Of a DNA stretch of 8,881 nt, positions 1-5,955 are shown in pieces. The number at the start of each line of letters is the position of its first letter. Position 1 is the stretch's first letter. Both the position numbers and the translations under genes were made by a program. A model generated the notes under the pieces. It ran no database searches. It worked only from the letters and a program-made list of their open reading frames with translations, and was not told where the DNA came from. Source of the DNA: an uncultured Stomatobaculum sp. (GTDB lineage Bacteria; Bacillota; Clostridia; Lachnospirales; Lachnospiraceae). Where the stretch lies: contig CALLVJ010000221.1 of NCBI GenBank assembly GCA_938010625.1, positions 1 to 8,881 of the forward strand. The letters run 5' to 3'.

Positions 1-41
1 CAGCTGTACTGCGGCGCTTCCGTAGTCGCTAACATTTGTTA

Positions 42-593
42 TTATATACGAATCTTTTCTTTCGATGTATTACATTTTTGTAAATTCAGCTCCGCCCGTT
101 CCAAGCGAAGCAGATATTTTTTCTTCTCGATTCCGCCCGCATAACCGCTCAAACGTCCGTCCGCGCCGATAATGCGGTGGCAGGGAATCAGAATAAGCAA
201 GGGATTGTGTGCGACCGCGCCGCCGGTCGCGTGAGGCGACACATAGCTTTTCCCCTGCCGCGCAGCAAGGCTCTCCGCGAGCTGTTTGTAGCTCGCCGTA
301 TGCCCATAGGGAACCGCTAACATCTCCCTCGCAATCTCCCTCCGGAAATCGGAGCCGCTGAGAGAGAGCCGCGGATAAAAGTTGGGCTCTTTGCCCGAAA
401 AATAGATTTGAAGCCAGCGCACCGCCTCCTGAAAGATTGTAAGACTGTCTATCTCACATTCCCGCACAGCCTCATCTTTTAGAAGGGCGCGATCATATTT
501 CTGCCCGTCAATCCAGAGTCCCGAGAGCGTCACGCCGTCGGCGCTCGCGAGGGTCAGCGCCCCGACGGGAGAATCCGCGTGCGCAATATACAT
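42..593 (-). CDS. ogt: methylated-DNA--protein-cysteine S-methyltransferase (O6-alkylguanine repair)
   Basis: Suicide DNA-repair protein that moves the alkyl group from O6-methylguanine (and O4-methylthymine in this family) onto its own cysteine. The C-terminal domain is complete. It has the active-site PCHR motif (Cys139, counted from the first of two adjacent Met codons), preceded by the helix-turn-helix DNA-binding region around residues 95-130 (VPYGHTASYKQLAE, then GGAVAHNP) and followed by GYAGGIEKK. At about 183 aa the length is normal for Ogt/MGMT; there is no Ada-type N-terminal domain. Two ATG codons abut (594-596 and 591-593). The AAGGA at 600-604 is only 3 nt from the first but 6 nt from the second, so I chose the second. 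It lies 45 nt downstream of the CbrC-family gene with no terminator between, so the two are probably co-transcribed. The last ten residues (KCNTSKEKIRI region) are a non-conserved tail. Family assignment is very secure; adaptive regulation is not indicated. Confidence 0.95.
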   Translation of the reverse strand: MYIAHADSPVGALTLASADGVTLSGLWIDGQKYDRALLKDEAVRECEIDSLTIFQEAVRWLQIYFSGKEPNFYPRLSLSGSDFRREIAREMLAVPYGHTASYKQLAESLAARQGKSYVSPHATGGAVAHNPLLILIPCHRIIGADGRLSGYAGGIEKKKYLLRLERAELNLQKCNTSKEKIRI

Positions 594-638
594 CATACTT
601 CCTTCTTTCCGGCCGGTCGCATTTCGCTTGCCGGCTCC

Positions 639-1496
639 TCAGTCAAAGTCCATCCAGACCATGTGTTTTCCGCAGTGCAGGCAGCGGAACAGGTAGCACT
701 GCATGGAACCGCCGTTCACAGACTCCCGTATCCACTGCTTTTCGTTTTCATCCCACATGGGGTCTTCCAATACTTCTTCGAGCACACCCAGTATCTTCAT
801 TTCCTTGGCGCCTACATCGCCGAGGTAGGCGCAGAAATCACTGCAGTGCGCGCGCCAGTGCTCCTGCTGCCAGCCGATATAGCCGGGCGTGCGGTGAATC
901 AGTTCGTCGAGACGCGCGGGATCCGAAACCCCCTCATCGACCGAAAATTGATCCTGAAATTCTCCGTCGAATTTCCGCGCAGCTTCTCCGCTCGCAATGC
1001 AGGTCGGACAAAAATGACTGTCCGCGTGAAAGCCGTAGAAGGGACCTTCGTAATAAATCTTGGTGGGCTTTCCGCAGCAATCACAAGGAATATCCTCTTT
1101 CGCCTCTCGAAACACACCGGTCTCCAGCGGGTGCGGGTGGTAGCGGAAAAATGGGAGTTCTGCCTCTTCTTCGCTCTGCTGCTTTGCTTCCGCAGTTGTT
1201 TTCGGGCATTTAATTGCAAAGGTATCGCCCCAATTCTCGGCGTAGTCCTTGAGGCTTCCGAGACGCTTTAAGTCTCTCCGGTCGCTCCTGATTGCAAGGA
1301 CGGAAAAGAGCTCATAGGCGCTCTTCTTATACTCCAACAAGTCGTAGACATCAACCAGCACGCGCTTTGCTTCCGGTGCGCTCTCCGTCTCCAAGCTTTC
1401 CTTCAACGCATAGAGTGCCCGGATGTGATCCGGATTCGTCTCCTCACTGCGATACCGCTTCGAGAGTTCTATGTACTGTGCCCGATAGTCGCTCAT
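639..1496 (-). CDS. CbrC-family (UPF0167) cysteine-rich protein with N-terminal extension
   Basis: The C-terminal two thirds match the CbrC/UPF0167 family, named for an E. coli gene linked to colicin E2 tolerance; its biochemical role is unknown. The hallmarks are visible: PFFRYHPHPLETG at residues 115-127, CDCC at 138-141, GPFYGFHAD, CPTC at 163-166, the FDGEFQD stretch, and a final CLHC at 272-275. The spaced Cys pairs suggest zinc binding (inference). E. coli CbrC is about 195 aa, whereas this protein is 285 aa. The extra ~110 residues at the N-terminus are helical and charged, with an ALKESLETESAPEAK-like stretch, and have no motif I recognise. I start it at the MSDYRAQ methionine (1494-1496), which follows a GGAGGAAAGGA purine run. 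An upstream in-frame ATG (1512-1514) has no ribosome site. An intrinsic terminator ends only 33 nt before this start, leaving little room for a private promoter. The DNA-repair methyltransferase follows in the same direction. Confidence 0.85.
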   Translation of the reverse strand: MSDYRAQYIELSKRYRSEETNPDHIRALYALKESLETESAPEAKRVLVDVYDLLEYKKSAYELFSVLAIRSDRRDLKRLGSLKDYAENWGDTFAIKCPKTTAEAKQQSEEEAELPFFRYHPHPLETGVFREAKEDIPCDCCGKPTKIYYEGPFYGFHADSHFCPTCIASGEAARKFDGEFQDQFSVDEGVSDPARLDELIHRTPGYIGWQQEHWRAHCSDFCAYLGDVGAKEMKILGVLEEVLEDPMWDENEKQWIRESVNGGSMQCYLFRCLHCGKHMVWMDFD

Positions 1497-1529
1497 GCTT
1501 CCTTTCCTCCTCATCTCTGTCTCACCCAC

Positions 1530-1562
1530 AAAAAAGTCCCCTCTGCCGCGGCAGAGAGGACT
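1530..1562 (-). terminator. intrinsic terminator after the M42 peptidase gene
   Basis: Read on the minus strand, arms 1558-1562/1535-1539 and 1551-1556/1541-1546 pair around a CGCG loop with one mismatch (1557/1540). Six T residues follow (1530-1535). It sits 49 nt past the M42 stop codon and only 33 nt before the CbrC-family start. Confidence 0.85.
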
Positions 1563-1611
1563 CTTGCGAACGAAATCGATACGGCGTATCCCGCCGCTAT
1601 GTCGGCCTGGC

Positions 1612-2649
1612 TCAATCCTCCACCAGCGGGCTCTCGAGGTAAGCCATCACGAGCGCCTCCGTCGCGTCAATCGACTCCTTGTTCGTGCGCTCATAGGAGT
1701 GGCTCGACTCAATGCCTGCGCCGAGCAGCGCGTGCTTAATCTCTGCGCCCGCGTTCATCGCCGCCGAAGCGTCACTGCCGTAGTAGGGGTAGATGTCCAC
1801 GCGGTACGGAATCTTCTTCTCCTTCGCAAGCTTCACGAGCTTCTGGCGGAATGCGTAGTGATAGGGACCGGAGCTGTCCTTTGCGCAGATCGAGACGGTG
1901 TACTCGTCGGTCTGCTGATCATCGCCCATCGCGCCCATATCGCAGGCGAGGTACTCCACAACCTTCTCCGGGATTGAGGAGTTGCAACCGTGCCCCACTT
2001 CCTCATAGACCGAGAACGCGAAGTGCGTCGTATGCGGCAGTTCAAGCTTCTCGCTGTGAATGCGATCCAGGATGTCGAGGAGAATCGCTGCGCTCGCCTT
2101 GTCATCGAGGAAGCGGCTCTTCACAAAGCCCTTCTCGGTAATCAGCGTGCGCGGATCAAAGGAGACAAAGTCGCCGACTTCAATGCCGAGCGCTCTGGTC
2201 TCCGCCTCGTTCGTAACTTTCTCATCGAGGCGCACTTCCATATTGTCCTGCGTTCTCTCTGCTGTGCCCGCGTCCTTGTAGACATGGCAGCTGGTCTGAT
2301 GAATCAGGATGGTTCCACTGATCTTTCTGCCGTCTGCCGTATGCACGGTGCAGTTCTCGCCCTCGATCATGTTCCAGGGATAGCCGCCAATCTGTGCGAG
2401 CTTTAAGCGTCCGCTCGACTTGACCGCACGCACCATAGCACCCAGGGTGTCGACATGGGCAGTCAGCATGCGCTGGTGCTCATCGTCCTTGCCCTTCACT
2501 GTCACAATGACCAATCCCTTTGCCGTATGCTTCACCGGGAACCCGAATTCCTTCGTCTTCGCGAGCAGGTACTCCTGCACTTCCTTCGTAAATCCGGTCG
2601 GAGAGGGAATTGCCAGAACTTCCTGCAAGTATTTTAATGTTTGAGACAT
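1612..2649 (-). CDS. M42-family metallo-aminopeptidase
   Basis: Cytoplasmic, usually dodecameric, two-metal aminopeptidase of the M42 family (glutamyl aminopeptidase/TET type; often mis-named endoglucanase M). It trims short peptides. The 345-aa length is normal. The metal and catalytic residues are all present: His65 in TAHVD, Asp182/183 in RFLDDKASA, the Glu216-Glu217 pair in YEEVGHG, Asp237 in CDMGAMGDD, and His317 in SSHSYERTN. The dimer/tetrahedral-assembly insert between them (residues ~75-170) is present. I start at MSQTLKYL because AGGAGG lies 6 nt upstream (2656-2661). A further upstream ATG (2683-2685) lacks a ribosome site and would add an atypical 12 residues. It is transcribed alone: promoter-like sequences at 2714-2742 and a terminator at 1530-1562 flank it. 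The family is certain; the exact residue preference (acidic, basic or general) cannot be read from sequence. Confidence 0.95.
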   Translation of the reverse strand: MSQTLKYLQEVLAIPSPTGFTKEVQEYLLAKTKEFGFPVKHTAKGLVIVTVKGKDDEHQRMLTAHVDTLGAMVRAVKSSGRLKLAQIGGYPWNMIEGENCTVHTADGRKISGTILIHQTSCHVYKDAGTAERTQDNMEVRLDEKVTNEAETRALGIEVGDFVSFDPRTLITEKGFVKSRFLDDKASAAILLDILDRIHSEKLELPHTTHFAFSVYEEVGHGCNSSIPEKVVEYLACDMGAMGDDQQTDEYTVSICAKDSSGPYHYAFRQKLVKLAKEKKIPYRVDIYPYYGSDASAAMNAGAEIKHALLGAGIESSHSYERTNKESIDATEALVMAYLESPLVED

Positions 2650-2675
2650 ACCATTCCTCCTCACAAAAAATAGGA

Positions 2676-2692
2676 TACCCGGCAAGCGGGCA
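2676..2692 (-). other. small GC hairpin plus T-run in the M42 leader
   Basis: On the minus strand a 6-bp stem (2687-2692 with 2676-2681, one G-U) with a 5-nt loop lies in the expected 5' leader of the M42 gene. Six T residues follow at 2665-2670 after a 5-nt gap. It is too weak and too distant from the T-run for a confident terminator. It could be a leaky attenuator or chance. Confidence 0.25.
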
Positions 2693-2713
2693 TTTCATCA
2701 ATCCGTGAGAATT

Positions 2714-2742
2714 ATCTTAGCACAGCGCAAAATACTTGTGTA
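2714..2742 (-). promoter_or_regulatory. putative promoter of the M42 peptidase gene
   Basis: On the minus strand there is an extended -10 TGCTAAGAT (2714-2722), with TACACA (2737-2742) 17 nt upstream of TAAGAT as a 4/6 match to -35. The predicted start is near 2707, giving a leader of about 58 nt. An inverted repeat, AATACT-N5-AGTATT (2731-2747), covers the -35 element and could be an operator. Identified by eye only. Confidence 0.5.
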
Positions 2743-2747
2743 GTATT
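2731..2747. repeat. perfect inverted repeat AATACT-N5-AGTATT over the -35 region
   Basis: Six-base arms at 2731-2736 and 2742-2747 pair perfectly around a 5-nt spacer. It lies between the four-cysteine gene and the M42 gene and overlaps the putative -35 box of the latter. It may be a repressor site, or a weak AT-rich hairpin ending the upstream operon. The sequence does not decide between these. Confidence 0.4.
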
Positions 2748-2775
2748 CAGCTGCATTTTATCTTTTGTCGCTGCC

Positions 2776-3165
2776 TCATGGCATTCTTTTTACTTGCCCC
2801 TGCTTGTGCAATTTCAGGCAGTCCGGGCAGCCGCCGGTACAGAGCTCACAGGAGAGTTCCTCCGGCACCAGCTGCTCAAAGCGCCTGCCATTGATCTCGA
2901 AATAGTAGAGCTTGGACGAAGCCCGCGCGAGAAGCGCATTCGTCTCATCGAACAAAAGATAAGTCACCGTCTCTCCGAATACATCGTCCTCATACTGTGT
3001 GACAAACAGGCGGTAGCTGTGCCCGCCCATTTGAAAGGCGACGCGGTTTCGCTCTGCCCTGCAATCCGTGACCTCTGTCTTCGGCAGGCCCGCGCGGGCA
3101 ATGACAGCCTTGAGGAGCAGTTCCAACTGCCTGACGCGAAAGCTCTTCTCTTCGATTTCCCTCAC
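2776..3165 (-). CDS. uncharacterised protein with C-terminal four-cysteine cluster
   Basis: I do not recognise a family. The 129-residue product starts with a charged helix (residues 1-28). A probably beta-rich middle follows (about 42-100, with SYRLFVTQYEDD, TVTYLLFDE and KLYYFEINGRRFEQL). It ends in C106-x2-C109-x3-C113-x2-C116 with His120 close by. That spacing suggests a zinc knuckle or a metal or Fe-S site (inference). There is no signal peptide or membrane segment. The start is GTG at 3163-3165, overlapping the TGA of the upstream lipoprotein gene as GTGA, so translation is probably coupled. The AAGGGG just upstream is too close for a good ribosome site. It is the last gene of the DUF1858-lipoprotein operon, with no strong terminator after it. 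The overlap and the maintained frame argue that it is real despite the unusual start. Confidence 0.75.
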   Translation of the reverse strand: MREIEEKSFRVRQLELLLKAVIARAGLPKTEVTDCRAERNRVAFQMGGHSYRLFVTQYEDDVFGETVTYLLFDETNALLARASSKLYYFEINGRRFEQLVPEELSCELCTGGCPDCLKLHKQGQVKRMP

Positions 3166-4022
3166 GCCCCTTTCTTCAGCACACGATAGTCCCGCATCAT
3201 CCTGTCATTTTCCATCAGGAAAGTTCTTGCAGTCGGCTGGTTCTCGTCAATGTCATAGAGCCTCATCAGATAGGCATTGAGGCTCGCGCGGTTTTGAAAG
3301 CGCAGCGCGCGGTACTGCTTTTGAAATGCGAGTTTTTCGACAAAAAGGAGCTTGCCGCCATCTCCCTGCAACAGAACCCCGACGTGCCCCGGGAACAGGA
3401 TATTCTCCTCAGGCGTGAGTTTCGAGTGCAGCCAGACCGTGACGATGCTGGCCTTGCCCTCCGCAAAGGAGATGCCTCGCTCCTTCCAGGCTTTCCGCAC
3501 CTGTTCGCACTGTACGCCCGTGTCCTTTGTATCGGCCGCCGGCACTTCTGCAAAGAGGCGCTCAAATTTGCCATTGTCTCCGCTGCTCCAGAGCTCTACC
3601 GGCGCCTTTTGGATCGCCTCGAGATCCAGAAACAAATTTTCATCGGCACTCTCCGCTGGCGCCGTGCCGCCCTCTACCTTGACGAGGGAGCGCGCGAGCA
3701 TAAAGGCAGTAATTCGGCAATTCGTTCCGACAAAGTCGGGATAAGCCCTCTCCCAGCGGTCTGCCATCACATCCTCATCCGCGGCATCGCCGACCGCACT
3801 CTGAAAGCGCTCCACTTCGCGGAAAAATGCCTGGCTGTCCGCGTCCGGAATGCCTGCTGTGCTGAGCACCTGCCGCACTTCCGCCCGTCCCGCCTCTGCC
3901 TGCAGATTGATTTCCTCCGGTGCACTCACCTTTGCACTCCTATGAAAAGAGCTGCAGGCCATGAGGCATAGCCCCAGAAAACCTGCAGCTGCTAGGCTGC
4001 GTGCTCTTTTGCCCACCCGCAT
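3162..4022 (-). CDS. DUF4300-type lipoprotein, possibly papain-like
   Basis: Secreted lipoprotein of 286 aa. A basic N-terminus and hydrophobic stretch (residues 10-22) lead to the lipobox LMAC with Cys23, so it should be lipid-anchored outside the membrane. The body resembles the DUF4300 family as I remember it from streptococci: DFVGTNCRITAF (96-107), LFLDLEAIQKA (130-140), LFPGHVGVLL (209-218), LLFVEKLAFQ (225-234) and a C-terminal FLMENDRMM. Function is unknown for the family. NCR at the head of a helix followed by GHVGVL is reminiscent of NlpC/P60 or papain-like enzymes (Cys102 and His213); this is my inference. The start ATG overlaps the stop of the preceding DUF1858 gene (TAATG), and its own stop overlaps the next GTG (GTGA). 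It is therefore the middle gene of a translationally coupled trio. DUF4300 was recalled rather than searched. Confidence 0.85.
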   Translation of the reverse strand: MRVGKRARSLAAAGFLGLCLMACSSFHRSAKVSAPEEINLQAEAGRAEVRQVLSTAGIPDADSQAFFREVERFQSAVGDAADEDVMADRWERAYPDFVGTNCRITAFMLARSLVKVEGGTAPAESADENLFLDLEAIQKAPVELWSSGDNGKFERLFAEVPAADTKDTGVQCEQVRKAWKERGISFAEGKASIVTVWLHSKLTPEENILFPGHVGVLLQGDGGKLLFVEKLAFQKQYRALRFQNRASLNAYLMRLYDIDENQPTARTFLMENDRMMRDYRVLKKGA

Positions 4023-4246
4023 TACGCCTGATGGGCTGCGACGATCTCCTTGATCTTCGCAATCAGTGTATTCACATCAATGCCAGAGGTCTGCGACACC
4101 TGCTCCAAGTTTACCTGGCTCACAACGGCCTTTGTGAGTGGGTTGTTGAGGGCAGCGAATTTGTCGCTGAATTTGACAAGCTCGTCCTTCAGGAACGGGT
4201 ACTGCTTCAAAAGCTCTGCGAGTTTGGTCAGCTTGGTAATATCCAT
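4022..4246 (-). CDS. small DUF1858-domain protein
   Basis: A 74-residue, all-helical, soluble protein. The pattern LAELLKQYPFLKDEL, FAALNNPLTKAV, then NLEQVSQTSGIDVNTLIAKIKEIV is that of the DUF1858 domain. That domain is also found at the N-terminus of DUF438/hemerythrin-like proteins and in short stand-alone proteins. The Cys often seen in the middle of DUF1858 is absent here. The biochemical role is unknown. I start at MDITKLTK (4244-4246): AAGGGAG precedes it and homologous domains begin there. The longer frame from 4291 runs through a hairpin and lacks a ribosome site. It leads a three-gene operon, and its TAA overlaps the ATG of the lipoprotein. The upstream flank holds a perfect 7-bp hairpin and, beyond that, the terminator and putative promoter. 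Confidence 0.85.
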   Translation of the reverse strand: MDITKLTKLAELLKQYPFLKDELVKFSDKFAALNNPLTKAVVSQVNLEQVSQTSGIDVNTLIAKIKEIVAAHQA

Positions 4247-4262
4247 GATTGTTCTCCCTTCT

Positions 4263-4280
4263 GAGGCAGTCGGCTGCCTC
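4263..4280 (-). other. 7-bp hairpin in the DUF1858 gene leader
   Basis: GAGGCAG (4263-4269) and CTGCCTC (4274-4280) form a perfect stem with a 4-nt loop. On the minus strand it ends only a few bases before the ribosome site of the DUF1858 gene. No T-run follows, so it is not a terminator. It could stabilise the 5' end or modulate initiation. Confidence 0.55.
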
Positions 4281-4293
4281 TCAAACGCCATTC

Positions 4294-4327
4294 AAAAATA
4301 GCGGCAGAACCAGATGTCTGCCGCTAT
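4294..4327 (-). terminator. intrinsic terminator of the LURP-one-like gene
   Basis: A perfect 11-bp stem (4317-4327 with 4298-4308) around an 8-nt loop is followed on the minus strand by T5 (4294-4298). It lies 45 nt past the stop of the LURP-one-like gene. The outer end of the stem abuts a putative -10 box for the next operon. Confidence 0.9.
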
Positions 4328-4356
4328 AGTATAGCAACTTGCTCCACTTTTTTCCA
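4328..4356 (-). promoter_or_regulatory. putative promoter of the DUF1858-DUF4300 operon
   Basis: On the minus strand TGGAAA (4351-4356, 4/6 to -35) lies 17 nt from TATACT (4328-4333, 5/6 to -10). The predicted start, near 4321, falls inside the 5' arm of the preceding terminator stem. A transcript begun here would lack part of that stem and so could escape termination. Read by eye. Confidence 0.55.
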
Positions 4357-4372
4357 CATCTTTTCTCTGAAA

Positions 4373-4843
4373 TCAGTGCTCCGGATGCTGAATCGAATCG
4401 ACAACCAGCGCAATCATCAGCACGCGGAGCACATTGTTCTTATCCGGCACATCAATTGCATAGGTATCGCGCACTTTGAGATAGGCCTTGGAAATGCTCG
4501 CAATCTCCCTGCCCGCTGCATCTATCACTTTGTACTCGTGATCAAGAAGTTTTCCCTCCACCGCCCAGCCCGACTGCTTTAATTCATAGCGCGCGCGAAA
4601 CAGCGAGACCTTCCTGACCATCTGATCCACCTTCTCGCCGCCTGCAAAAAAGTTATAGTGCGGCATCAGATGAAACATCTCAAATTTAGTATAGCCAAGC
4701 TCCTCACCTGCGGCATTCTGAATGCGCAGTTCCGGCGCAATCGCGATTTTCCCATTTACCTGGAACAGCAGCTGTCCCGCCTCATCGCGGATTTCATAGT
4801 GATCCAGAATCGACAACAGGCGCTGGCGCATCAAAATTCTCAT
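4373..4843 (-). CDS. LURP-one-related (LOR/YxjI-like) protein
   Basis: A 156-aa protein of the LURP-one-related family (DUF567; Tubby-C-like fold; B. subtilis YxjI type). Visible family features are the start MRILMRQRLLSILDHYEI, the DEAGQLLFQVNGK strand pair, a second repeat at ELRIQNAAGEELGYTKF, then KLLDHEYKVIDAAGREIASISKAY and a C-terminal hydrophobic helix VLRVLMIALVVDSI. The length is usual. The fold is a beta-barrel around a central helix. Members are proposed to act at membranes or as scaffolds, but no enzymatic activity is established. GAAGGAG precedes the chosen ATG (4841-4843) by about 10 nt; a nearby ATG at 4846-4848 is out of frame. It is a single-gene unit, flanked by the terminator of the malate operon upstream and its own terminator at 4294-4327. 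Confidence 0.9.
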   Translation of the reverse strand: MRILMRQRLLSILDHYEIRDEAGQLLFQVNGKIAIAPELRIQNAAGEELGYTKFEMFHLMPHYNFFAGGEKVDQMVRKVSLFRARYELKQSGWAVEGKLLDHEYKVIDAAGREIASISKAYLKVRDTYAIDVPDKNNVLRVLMIALVVDSIQHPEH

Positions 4844-4889
4844 CGCATCGTTTCTCCTTCTCTGTGTATTCTGTCATGCTTCCAAAGCA

Positions 4890-4917
4890 AGTATATGCGA
4901 TTTATTTGGGCTTGCTA
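4890..4917 (-). promoter_or_regulatory. weak putative promoter of the LURP-one-like gene
   Basis: TATACT (4890-4895, minus strand) matches -10 at 5/6. The best -35, TAGCAA (4912-4917), is 16 nt upstream and matches only 3/6. It is the only convincing -10 between the terminator at 4952-4985 and the start codon. The predicted leader is about 40 nt. Confidence 0.4.
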
Positions 4918-4951
4918 CCCCGGTACAATCATAGCCCGGCTCACTCCTCCG

Positions 4952-4985
4952 AAAAAGGGCGGCGGTCTCTCGACAGCCGCCCTTT
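4952..4985 (-). terminator. intrinsic terminator of the malate operon
   Basis: AAAGGGCGGC and GCCGCCCTTT (4954-4963 and 4976-4985) form a perfect 10-bp stem. It extends internally by a 3-bp GTC/GAC pairing with a TCTC loop. On the minus strand it runs into T5 (4952-4956). It lies just past the AEC permease stop. Confidence 0.9.
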
Positions 4986-4995
4986 CGGGATAACT

Positions 4996-5943
4996 TTATT
5001 TCAGCAAGGTCATGACAAGCGGAATCACGACCACAAAGAGCACCGTGCTGGTGACAACGACATTTGTGGCATATTCGACATCTCCGTCCGCATCCCCCGC
5101 AAGAATGGGCAACACCGTGAGTGCCGGAACCGCGGACTGCACAATCATGGTGTCTCTGAGCTTCGCCGGAAGCGCGATTCCGCAGCGCACTGCGAGGTAT
5201 AGAGCAGTTGCCGTTAGGACAGGACTCAGGACAAATTTACCGAGCAAAGCCACAACGGTGTCCTTGTCAAAACGTACACTCCGAAGCCCCGCCTCCGACA
5301 GCACAATGCCAATGTAAAGCAGGGAGAGCGGCGTCACCAGAGTTCCCAGATAAGAGAGCGTTTCCGTAACCGGCTTTGGCAAGTGAATGCCGAGCAACAA
5401 CACCGGCAGCGCTGCAAGCATCCCCAGAATCGGCGGCGATAAAATCTGCTTGAGATTTACCTTTCCGCCCCTCGCTCCTTGTGTCCGGCCGTCTCGCGCA
5501 ATAAACACCGCACCGACAGTCCAGGTCGAAAGCGTGTTCAAAACATAGTAAACCAAAAAGTAAGAGATTGCCTCCGTTCCGAACAGCGCCTGATTGAGCG
5601 GCATACCGATAAAAATGGTATTCGCGTTCACGACGGTATTCAGAAAAATACCTTTGCGGCCGCGGGGCACGCGGCTCAGGCGCATTATGAAATACGACAA
5701 CATATAATTCGCGCCGAAGACAATGAGACCGATTACGAGCGGTTTCGCAAGCTCCTCCAAGGTCTTGACTGTCAGATTATTGACGACAGAAAGAAAGACC
5801 GAGGCAGGCAGGGCAACGTTCATAACCAAGAATGTCAGATTGCGGTCGAGCCCCTTGCTCAGGAATTTCTTTTCATGCAGAACAAAACCCAGCACAATCA
5901 GGACAATAATCGGAATAATACCGGAGAGTACCTCTAATATCAT
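4996..5943 (-). CDS. mleP: AEC-family transporter, probable malate permease
   Basis: Integral membrane carrier of the auxin efflux carrier (AEC) family, 315 aa, with about ten hydrophobic segments in two halves split by a charged loop near residues 150-165 (RDGRTQGARGGKVN). Family features include the N-terminal GIIPIIVLIVLGFVL segment, LTFLVMNVALPA, the NTVVNANTIFIGMPLNQ stretch with conserved Asn and Pro residues, and the C-terminal QSAVPALTVLPILAG. Adjacent malolactic enzyme and AEC permease genes (mleS-mleP) are known in lactic acid bacteria, where the permease imports malate or exchanges it for lactate. The substrate here is inferred from that pairing. The start lies 12 nt after the enzyme's TAA, with GGAG (5951-5954) 7 nt before the ATG, so the two form an operon. 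The terminator at 4952-4985 follows directly. Confidence 0.9.
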   Translation of the reverse strand: MILEVLSGIIPIIVLIVLGFVLHEKKFLSKGLDRNLTFLVMNVALPASVFLSVVNNLTVKTLEELAKPLVIGLIVFGANYMLSYFIMRLSRVPRGRKGIFLNTVVNANTIFIGMPLNQALFGTEAISYFLVYYVLNTLSTWTVGAVFIARDGRTQGARGGKVNLKQILSPPILGMLAALPVLLLGIHLPKPVTETLSYLGTLVTPLSLLYIGIVLSEAGLRSVRFDKDTVVALLGKFVLSPVLTATALYLAVRCGIALPAKLRDTMIVQSAVPALTVLPILAGDADGDVEYATNVVVTSTVLFVVVIPLVMTLLK

Positions 5944-5955
5944 GCGCGTTCTCCG

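Noticed and set aside
1..41. Sequence downstream of ogt to the window edge
   Set aside because: Too short to judge; no hairpin, gene or other signal seen.
605..634. GCCGG/CCGGC pairing between the CbrC-family stop and ogt
   Set aside because: A 5-bp stem with a long loop and no T-run; not a terminator and not distinguishable from chance.
579..1271. Plus-strand open frame (230 codons) opposite the CbrC-family gene
   Set aside because: Antisense to conserved CxxC motifs; no convincing start region and no family resemblance.
1578..1590. Small palindrome GATAC-N3-GTATC between the M42 stop and its terminator
   Set aside because: Only 5-bp arms, no promoter elements around it, and such dyads are expected by chance in this length.
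3294..3971. Plus-strand open frame (225 codons) opposite the DUF4300-type lipoprotein gene
   Set aside because: Antisense shadow; the opposite strand has signal peptide, lipobox and coupled junctions, whereas this frame has no recognisable features.
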